The notes under the pieces were generated by a model, which was given only the letters and a program-made list of their open reading frames with translations, was not told the origin of the DNA and ran no database searches. 64,000 bases of DNA from Flaccisagitta enflata (Eukaryota; Chaetognatha; Sagittoidea; Aphragmophora): positions 44,206,001 to 44,270,000 of the forward strand of contig OZ231128.1 of the NCBI GenBank assembly GCA_965153355.1, read 5' to 3'. Of this stretch, positions 56,631-64,000 are shown one piece after another (the stretch's first letter is position 1; each line of letters begins with the position of its first letter). The position numbers were made by a program, and so were the translations under genes.

Positions 56631-58706
56631 TAGGGCCAACGGTTTTTGCATCAAATCAATTGAACACCCCAGCCTGCAGCTTTTTTAAACAGACTATGTC
56701 TATACTGTTGAAAACTACTCGCTATATGACTTTTCTTCGTGATTTAGAAGTGCCAGATTTGATATTTTGATCATAACTCGATGGTGGTTGTGGTAAAAAT
56801 GTCAAATTTAGGCCATTTTGGCTGCCAAATTGGGCCACTTAGCGTTAGAAATCAAACCCAAAATCCATGAGATTATAAAACTAGAGCTCAAGATCTCACT
56901 AGTGGTGCAATCCGCATATTTCTATCATTTTTTGTTTAGATTTGAGAGCATTTCAAAGATGAAAGGATTTGAAGGGAAAATGGCAGCTTCAATTTCAGTG
57001 GCAATTTTGACATTTTTCATATATTTCAATATTTAGCGGCTTTGGGTGGACCAATCTGCATGAAATTGGTGATCAAATTGAAGAGTTTTTCCTGTTCTAG
57101 CTGATGGTAAAAAAGTTTTTGATCGATATTCCCCAAAAAAATTTTAGAGACTGTAGAAGCAGGTGCAAAAAAATTGATTTTTTTTGCAAATTGGTCAATT
57201 TTGGATGAAAAATTAGGCCACTTTGAATTCATGAAAAGACTTAAAATTCATGAGCAAAATGAAGTACTGCTCAGGAGCTAACCAGTGGTGCAATCGGCGT
57301 GTCAATATGTTTTTGCATTTAGATTTTATAGAACTTCAATGATTAAAATACCCAAAAGTTGTTACTATCTTCACCAAAAGAAACGCGACACCTTCTACCT
57401 AGCATATCTTGGCTTCCAGACAAGCTAGAGACTTTAAAAAAAAAAACATATTCATCTGCTCTAAAAGATCTACAAAATGACTCCAATCTGGTAACTGTAT
57501 CTTAAAGCGTTTAGAAATGGCAAGCAGAAGAAGGGAAATAGTCATTTTCAGAATTGATAAAGAATTGCGAAAAAAAGAATAGAAAAAATTTCATGTAAGT
57601 TTAACTTTGGTTATCACAGCTTCTGGAAAAGCTAGATACTTTTTCCAAAAAAGCAAATTGATCTACATCGAAAAATCTAAAAGATGAGCGCAATCTGAAT
57701 CCTGTAGCTCAAACCGTTTGGAAATGGCAAGCAAAAGAGTAGACCTGTTTTAAAAATCATAGGCTTGCAAAAACTGTGGACTACTGAGAAAAGGTTATCA
57801 CATCTGTGAATGAAGTAATGTGTTAGAAATCGCATTTCAGATTCACAGCCTGGTTTGTTTCTCACGGAAAAAACTTACTTGACTTACAAACTCTTTTAGA
57901 TGCCAAATTTTGTCAGAGTATGGTCAATAAATCATATCATTCCCAGGCTGTCGCGTTTCTTTTGGTGAAGATAGTATTTTAACATACCCTTTGATCTTTG
58001 AAGTTCTATAAAATCTGAATGCAAAAACATATTGACACGCCGATTGCACCACTATTTAGCTCCTCAGCAGTACTTTATTTTGCTCACGAATTTTAAGTCT
58101 TTTTATAAATTGTAAGTGGCCTAGTTTTTCATCCAAAACTGACCAAGTTGCAAATAATTCAACTTTTTTGCTCCTGCTTCTACAGTCCCTAAAATTTTTG
58201 GGGGGGAATATCGATCAAAATTTTTTTTACCATCAGCTTGAGCAGGAAAAACTCTTCAATTCTATCACCAATTTCATGCAGATTGGTCCATCCAAAGCCG
58301 CGAAATATTGAAATTTGTGGAAAATGTCAAAATTGCCACTGAAATTAAAGAAGTAATTTTCTCTTCAAACCCTTTTGTCTTTGAAATGCTCTCAAATCTA
58401 AATGAAAAATGATAGAAACATGCGGATTGCACCACTAGTGAGATCTTGAGCACTAGTTTTATAATCTCATGGATTTTGGGTTTGATTTCTAACGCTAAGT
58501 GGCCCGATTTGGCGGCCAAAATGGCCTAAATTTGACATTTTTACCACAACCACCATCGAGTTATGATCAAAATATAAATTCTGGCACCTCTAAATCACGG
58601 AGAAAAGTCATATAGCGAGTAGTGTTCAACAGTATAGACATAGTCTGTTTAAAAAAGCTGCGGGCTGGGGTGTTCAATTGATTTGATGCAAAAACCGTTG
58701 GCCCTA
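56631..58706. mobile_element. hAT-like foldback FB3 with perfect 8 bp target duplication
   Basis: 2,076 bp. Starts TAGGGCCAACGG and ends CCGTTGGCCCTA. Arms of about 730 bp are roughly 95% identical by eye and inverted (CAGACTATGTCTATACTG, ATGATCAAAATA.., AATTTAGGCCATTTTGGC). Flanks are ATAGGGGC at 56623-56630 and 58707-58714. TAGGG ends plus an 8 bp duplication indicate hAT. The two mirrored frames of about 75-80 codons (KPKIHEIIKL) are mirror images from the palindrome and not genes. The spacer is the MITE at 57365-57973. Confidence 0.8.
57365..57973. mobile_element. TA-inserting MITE, CTATCT family (copy 3), at the centre of FB3
   Basis: Ends CTATCTTCACCAAAAGAAAC and its complement (about 27 bp perfect through CGCGACA). 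TA flanks at 57363-57364 and 57974-57975. 609 bp. Like copy 2 it has two direct internal blocks (CTAGAGACTTT / CTAGATACTTT ... TTTAGAAATGGCAAGCAG / TTTGGAAATGGCAAGCAA). Confidence 0.8.
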
Positions 58707-58811
58707 ATAGGGGCAAAGGGTAGGGCTGACCATCTGACGCCTTTGCAACTATTCATTTGGGGCTGAAAAAAGTGTAAGAAATGTTAAAGCGGGATAAACT
58801 GGTCATACAAG

Positions 58812-59357
58812 GATCGCACATGGTCAGCGGTACCCGATGCCCTGCTTGGAGTGATCAAGTGGAGTAGGGGAGTGAAAGCAGGGCAGCGGCCCCAAAGGGC
58901 TGTTGTCCTGTAGGACACAGGGGTGAATTTTGAGACGTCCTGAGGTGGATTTAAAGTCGGGATGGCAGAATTTAGTCCAAAAGAGCAGATTTGAGGCTCC
59001 GGGGGCACGCTTGAGGCCTAGAAGACAAATTTGAGGCTTGGAGGGCAGATTTGAGGTCTGAAGGGCTGATTTGAGGTCTTGAGGGCAGATATGAGGTGTG
59101 GAGAGCTGATTTGAGCTCTCAAGGGCTAAATTGAGGTCTGAAAGGGCTAAATTGAGGTCTGAAAGGGCTAAATTTGAGGGCTCAGAGGGCCAAAATCAGG
59201 CCTGATACTGCAGACTTGAGGCTCTGATGGCCAAGGGGGGGGGGACAGAAGGACGGATGACGTACAGAAGGACAGAAGGATGGACGGACGTCTCGAAATT
59301 CACCCCTGTGTCCTACAGGACATTGGCCCTTTGCTTTGGGGCCGCTGCCCAAAAAGA
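58812..59357 (+). mobile_element. Minisatellite cassette I
   Basis: Tail ATGGTCAGCGGTACCCGATG, arm GGGCAGCGGCCCCAAAGGGC and GTCCTGTAGGACACAGGGGT, about 14 units of 20 bp (GAGGGCAGATTTGAGGCTTG type), GACGGACG, inverted arm to GGGGCCGCTGCCCAAAAAG. The arm centre is CCAAAGG on the left, and ..CCTTTGCTTTGG on the right. Confidence 0.75.
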
Positions 59358-59377
59358 GTCAACAAGTCATCCAAGGA

Positions 59378-59876
59378 TCACACATGGTCAGCGGTACCCG
59401 ATGCCCCGCTTGGAATGATCAGCTGAAGAAGTGTAATGAGAGCAGGGCGGCAGCCCCAAAGTGCCGATGTCCTGTAGAACACAGTGGTGAATTTCCGTGC
59501 GTCAAGAGTGGGCATATTTGAGGCCTTAGTGGCAATTTTCCATGATATTCAATTGGAATTTTGTATTTTTTTCAAATTCTCCTTAATTTGCCATATTATA
59601 CGATGGGTAATAAACATTATTTCAGTTTTCCATGTTATTCAATTGGAAACATAGATTCTTTTTGTTTTGTTTTGTTTTGTGTTTTCTTTTGTAAATTTTC
59701 CATGTTATTCAATGGGAAGTATGCATTTTGTCAATTTCCCATGTTATTCAATGGGAACTTGTGGTTTGCAAAGCTTCAGGGGGTGGACGTACAGACAGAC
59801 GGACGGAGGGACAGATGGAAGGACAGACATATGGACATTGGACATTGGCCCTTTGGGGTCGCTGCCCAAAAAGGGT
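59378..59876 (+). mobile_element. Minisatellite cassette J with an unrelated array unit
   Basis: Tail ACATGGTCAGCGGTACCCGA, arm GGGCGGCAGCCCCAAAGTGC and GTCCTGTAGAACACAGTGG. The array here is TTTCCATGTTATTCAATGGG-like, AT-rich, about five spaced copies at 59536-59760. It then has GACAGACGGACGG and a closing TTGGCCCTTTGGGGTCGCTG. Its core shares nothing with the GAGGCCTGA-type cores. Confidence 0.7.
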
Positions 59877-59971
59877 TAAAACGGGTTGCAAAGGGTTGAA
59901 AAAAAAAACTCGCGCCCGACATTTTGTAGTTGGCCTTGTTTAAGCAGTCGACTTGTTATGCGGAAAACATT

Positions 59972-60405
59972 TTAACAAGGCCGTATACACGGCAGCATTA
60001 GTCGCGGACGGGTGGGCAGGAGCGTAAAACCTCAAAAATCAACTTTGTGACGGACCGACCGACCGACGGACGGACGGACGGACTACCCCGACAAAAGTGA
60101 CAAAAGAAAATGTCATTTTTCTGCAATGCAAAGCAATAAATTCAAAAATCTTAAAAAACCCTGTAAAAAATATCTTACCCTATTTAAGAGTTGCCAACTT
60201 CCCATCTGTTTTGCTTCTCTACAAAGTAAATTTCAAAGAACATTCATCTTGAGCATCTTGGGCAGGGGCAATATTTGAAGCAATATATGTAGCATTTCAG
60301 CAGGAACAGTGAGGCCAAAAATCTCATTAACGCAAAAAAAAAGTGTGATGGACGGACCGACAGACGGACTGACGGACGGATGAACACACCGACAGAATAG
60401 GACAT
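59972..60405 (+). mobile_element. Two partial HINE-like copies
   Basis: 59972-60092: AACAAGGCCGTATACACGGC, AGTCGCGGACGGGTGGGC, GACGGACGGACGGAC, no stem. 60245-60405: body and (GACGGACC)n tract of another copy, both ends lost. Confidence 0.6.
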
Positions 60406-61461
60406 AAAAAGTCATTTCTGATAGTCTGATCATCACAGCAAAAAAAGAATCGTTTTCAAAGAAAAGGGCTTTCTGGAACTTTTTTCTTTTAGAATTGATT
60501 TCCACTTTTACAAACAAAGTTGTGTCGTTTACATTTGTCACAGTTGGCGTGGTATTCCCTGTATCCTAACCTGGTTTTGAACGTGGTTTTAAACGATGGA
60601 CTATGGGAACTACGGGGCTTACGTTAATCGACAACATAATTTTTTTTTCTTGTGTTCTTTTTTTTTATTGATATGAGAATCGCACGGTACATACACTGAT
60701 CACCAAGAAAAATTGTCGCATGAAATCACTCGCACGATCATGATGGCCATTCTTATGCAAATTCAGTGGTTAGTGTATATTCATTCATGTAGAAAAAGTA
60801 TTGATCTTTTTTTTCCTTTGAAATACTTCGGCTTCTTCTCTAACATCGACGCAATCCAAAGATGTATTTTGGTCATTACATTGTAATACTCTAATGCAAA
60901 AAAAACAAAACATTTTCTTCCTTTTTTATGTATGAATTAACTACTCCGACAGTCTATGGAGGAGAAGAAAGAGGGAGGTAGGGGGGGAGGAAAGAAGCAA
61001 GGGATGAGTGAAGCTGATAAGTATTGAATTAGTGACAAAAAAGTGTTGATTACCAAGTTTAAAAAGAAGACTTGTTAACAATCAGAAGCCAGAAAGTCAT
61101 TGTCTCCTCCATTTCCACCATCTTTTCCCTCTTCAGAACAATCAGAGAATGAAAATGACCAGAATCAAAGATTCACAAAAGGGAGTACAGACGAAAAGAC
61201 AATAGGAAATCGGTATACGACGGTTTAACCGGTACAACCGATATAATCGGCATAACCGTCTAACTCACCTCCAAAAATTAAAAACAATCTTCCGTTAAGT
61301 AGACCTTTATCAGTGAACATCTACGGAGTAGAATTACATACTGTACTCACAGAAATAGATCAAGGGTAATGGAATCACGTCAAAATGATCAGAAAATGTT
61401 GGTACCCTTGTGACATTTCACTTTGTTTCTTTCGTCAGCGATAATAAAATGTACTCATGCT
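60406..61461. other. No gene recognised
   Basis: Unique sequence. A dyad-rich patch of CGGTT/AACCG motifs lies at 61208-61262. ORFs are short. Confidence 0.4.
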
Positions 61462-62073
61462 CAGTGGGCCTTAATTGGATATGGGTTAAAAAAAATCCTC
61501 AGCAGCAGTGACTTATATAAATAAGTACATTTTCTAGTAAAAAATTACTATTGACCATTAAAAAAAAAATGCTTGAAAATTTTTCCAAAAATCACTAAAA
61601 TAAGTCTATTTTTGTACATATTTATATACAGATCTTAATGATCTGTCAATTTTGAAATTCTGATTCAAGATTCATATTCCTGGTAAAATTTCCAATCATT
61701 TGATAGGTCGCACTTTATACTTTCATGTAGAAATAAAGATTTCATGTTTTTGGCCACCGTTGCATTTTTGTAACGGTGTCATAGGATATGAAAATTTTAT
61801 TTTTGTATGAAAGTATATAGTGTGACCTATCAAATGATTGGAAATTTTATCAGGAATATAAATATTGAATCAGAATTTCAAAATTGATAGATCATTGAGA
61901 TCTATGCATGAATTTATGAGAAAATAGACACATTTTAGAGATTTCTGCAAAAATCTTCAAGGAAAAATTTTTTTTAATGGTGAATATCAATTCTTCACTA
62001 AAAAATGTACCTATTTATACAAGTCACTACTGCTGAGGATTTTTTTGAACCCATATCCATTTAAGGCCCACTG
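61462..62073. mobile_element. Foldback FB4, hAT-like ends (CAGTGGGCCTTAA)
   Basis: 612 bp palindrome: CAGTGGGCCTTAATTGGATA at left and its near-complement at right. Arms pair through AATCCTCAGCAG, ATTGATAGATCATT-like and CAAATGATTGGAAATTTTA, with a short centre at about 61765 (CCGTTGCATTTTTGTAACGG). The flanking 8-mers CTCATGCT and TGCATGTG match at only part of their positions. No ORF. Confidence 0.65.
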
Positions 62074-62861
62074 TGCATGTGTATCTTTGTATCTACATTT
62101 GTAAATTGTAACTCTTTTGAACGGTACAAGCACTACAACTGTATTGTTTAATTTCGGAACATACGGCACTCTCAATTGATTTTTTTTCTTGATTTGGTCT
62201 GACAATTCAAAGGTACCCTGACTGTTTTCCAAAAATCGCCTCGATTTTTCAGAAAACATGAGGAAATTAAAAAGTTTTTAAGCGTTCTGCATGTTCTCCT
62301 TTTATGACATCTTGGACAACACAAGGAAAACAAATAACCGGAGTTCTGTTTTGATAGAAATACGACACCGGTGTGAAAAGTCAATTGCCTTTGAGTTACG
62401 AAAATAAATAGTGAGCATTCTGTGCACCTGCACACAATCCATTTATGCGCAAAAAACTTCTTAACATCGTACGCGTATTTGTCATTATGCGAAAGCAAAA
62501 AAGGAAAGAGTGAAAAAGACAAAGACAATAGCGGAGAGAGAGAAAGAGAGAGAGAGAGAGAGATGTTTGAGACAAACAAGAAGCAGAAATGATAACTGAT
62601 CAAGACGTACAAGAAACGAATTAGAAAGAGAGAAAGTAGAATCATGAAAAAAAGATCAAAACGAATACAAACCGCTGCTCACAAATTTTTACTAGTATTC
62701 TTTCTAGCACGGGCTTTTAATTTCACAGCCTGAATACAAAATTTCACACTAATGATTATTAAGTATGAACACTCATGCTTTTTAAGATTGAACAGTATGT
62801 TTGTATTGATCTCGTCAGGTACAGATTGAAGTTAAGTATCTGGAATCGAGTTTTGAAGTAG
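62074..62861. other. No gene; short (GA)n at 62536-62562
   Basis: Unique sequence. The minus-strand frame of 157 codons here has no domain and crosses the GA run. Confidence 0.4.
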
Positions 62862-62934
62862 ACATACCCCCTGCAACACTGCCCCTGCCCACCCGTGCGA
62901 GATTGAGGTTGCCATGTATCCGGCGTTGTTAAGA
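62862..62934 (-). mobile_element. HINE-like 5' fragment
   Basis: Minus strand: AACAACGCCGGATACATGGC, CTCGCACGGGTGGGCAGGGG. Truncated after about 70 bp. Confidence 0.55.
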
Positions 62935-63004
62935 CTCAACTCAATAAATCATCATTAATTAGCCCGTCATAAAAAGGGAAATAAAAGACCGTTCCTTTAT
63001 GACG

Positions 63005-63142
63005 GAATTTTTCAGGAGGCCGGCTCAGTGTAACGGACAGACTGACGGACAGACCGACGAATGGACGGATGGACCGACAGACTAATTCACGTTCAAACGG
63101 ACAGAACCGTTTATAAATAGAGACGCGAGGACGCACCGAAAA
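63005..63142 (+). mobile_element. HINE-like 3' half, third stem variant
   Basis: (GACGGACAGACC)n tract, GAACCGTTTATAAATAGAGA and end GACGCGAGGACGCACC then AAAAA. This is the same layout with yet another terminal stem. Confidence 0.5.
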
Positions 63143-63650
63143 AATGGGGGCCAAAAGATTTACTTTTAAATAACATCGAATCAAAATTCTGAAAAATTCA
63201 AAGGAGGAGGAGGAGGAGGAGGAAAAAAGGGAAGATGAAGCAACTTTTGAAAAAAAGATATGACAAATATGAAAAAAATAAAATAATAAATAAATAGCGA
63301 AGGAACGCAAAAGAGTTTCTGTTTGCCGACTACTCAACCGAAAACTTGGTTTTCCAGTTTCAGATGAAAATGTTGACAACTTTTTTTTAACGTTCCGTTT
63401 TTCTTTTTTTCTTACATAAAAGATTCTCTTTTCTTTGAATGTTTGTATGCGCGTATGTGCATTAGAGAATACAAGTGAGAGAGAGAGAGAGAGAGAGAGA
63501 TGATAACAACTAACAGAAACATAAAGGGTATTGACAAGAGAGTATCTGGCTTTCATTTGAAAACGATTCAGTGACGATAGAAAATAAATCGAGAAAACGA
63601 TCCATTAATAGGTATTTTTGGATACAAAATTGCACATACCCATTTAAAAA
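63143..63650. other. No gene; (GGA)n at 63203-63222 and (GA)n at 63478-63500
   Basis: Otherwise unique AT-rich sequence. Confidence 0.45.
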
Positions 63651-63960
63651 AAAACATTTAACAACAAAAACGCGGGCGCGTCAATAACATCTCTTGACAA
63701 TATAGCAATGACGTCAATCAGTACTTTCAATCAAAGCCACTTATTTCAAAATAAAGTCGGGAAAAACATTATGGACACCCACGCTCGAGGAGAGACTCTC
63801 ATACAGAGGGGAACAAATCACAAAGTATCATAGTCGCACGTATTACGTAGTTCTAAGAGAGGGCACGTGGACTCTGATGACGCACGCGCGTGCGTAGTGG
63901 CCGATGATGACACGTTCAAATTACGTGCACACCCTTATGAGAGCCGACAAGGAAAGGGAT
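63650..63960. promoter_or_regulatory. CpG-rich patch with CRE- and E-box-like sites
   Basis: A perfect TGACGTCA (63709-63716), a CACGTG (63864-63869), GATGACGCACGCGCGTGCG at 63876-63894 and TGATGACAC/ATTACGTG nearby. CpG density is visibly above the neighbourhood. This may be a promoter of a gene beyond the window. It is inferred from motifs only. Confidence 0.3.
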
Positions 63961-63984
63961 AAAAAAAAGGAGAAAAAATACATC

Positions 63985-64000
63985 GGGTTCGAATCCCGCC
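63985..64000 (+). other. tRNA T-arm-like sequence at window edge
   Basis: CGGGTTCGAATCCCG forms the T stem-loop with GGTTCGAATCC, the Pol III B box. The preceding 60 bp (A-rich) do not form anticodon or D arms, so this is not called as a tRNA gene. It could be a tRNA fragment or a SINE part. Confidence 0.35.

Noticed and set aside
56818-58519. Conserved-looking proteins on opposite strands (KPKIHEIIKL)
   Set aside because: The same sequence read from both arms of the FB3 palindrome.
63985-64000. Complete tRNA gene
   Set aside because: Only the T-arm is present; upstream sequence cannot form the other arms.

Overview
The window looks like gene-poor, repeat-saturated DNA from an invertebrate animal. 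The evidence is long CT/GA, CA, GTT, CTTT and GATA microsatellites, many small DNA transposons with TIRs and target-site duplications, GT-AG splice signals, and a BEL/Pao-type LTR retrotransposon (a group known only from animals). The phylum cannot be fixed from the sequence. I found no convincing host protein-coding gene and no complete RNA gene. Nearly all long open frames are six-frame readings of microsatellites (poly-Leu, Ser-Leu, Arg-Glu, Thr-His and so on).

Layout. 1-37,670 is a mosaic of four repeat classes. (i) About 25 copies or fragments of a 150-250 bp family, called HINE-like here: a 5' subterminal motif, a (GACGGACC)n tract and a 3' stem-loop followed by A-rich sequence, resembling Helentron-associated DINE-1/pearl-type elements. 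(ii) Ten or so 'minisatellite cassettes': conserved arms around GGGCAGCGGCCCC enclosing a 20-21 bp tandem array whose unit differs from copy to copy. (iii) TIR elements with readable target duplications: hAT-like (8 bp) at 3213-3537, 12837-13158, 26467-28754 and 56631-58706; TA-inserting at 504-1094, 11164-11340, 11924-13462, 14116-14703, 27257-28691 and 57365-57973. (iv) Long foldback palindromes at 1550-2621, 4422-5244, 19292-20805, 36749-37110, 56631-58706 and 61462-62073. Many are nested inside one another.

37,676-50,881 is one 13.2 kb BEL/Pao-like retrotransposon with 909/911 bp LTRs and a 5 bp duplication (CTTGC). Reading left to right: a long glutamine-rich Gag ending in three zinc-knuckle-like Cys/His clusters, an in-frame UGA followed by CUG, aspartic protease, reverse transcriptase (YADD), RNase H and integrase. 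After integrase comes an unusual 3.5 kb module with a 263-residue coiled-coil ORF and exon-like segments bounded by GTAAGT and polypyrimidine-CAG signals. The ORFs are broken by many frame changes. Because the LTRs also differ largely by one-base homopolymer indels, some breaks may be sequencing errors rather than decay.

50,887-64,000 returns to the repeat mosaic, including a hAT-like foldback whose exact centre is a TA-inserting MITE, and two adjacent cassettes. The last 350 bp are CpG-rich with CRE- and E-box-like sites and end in a tRNA T-arm-like sequence cut by the window edge.
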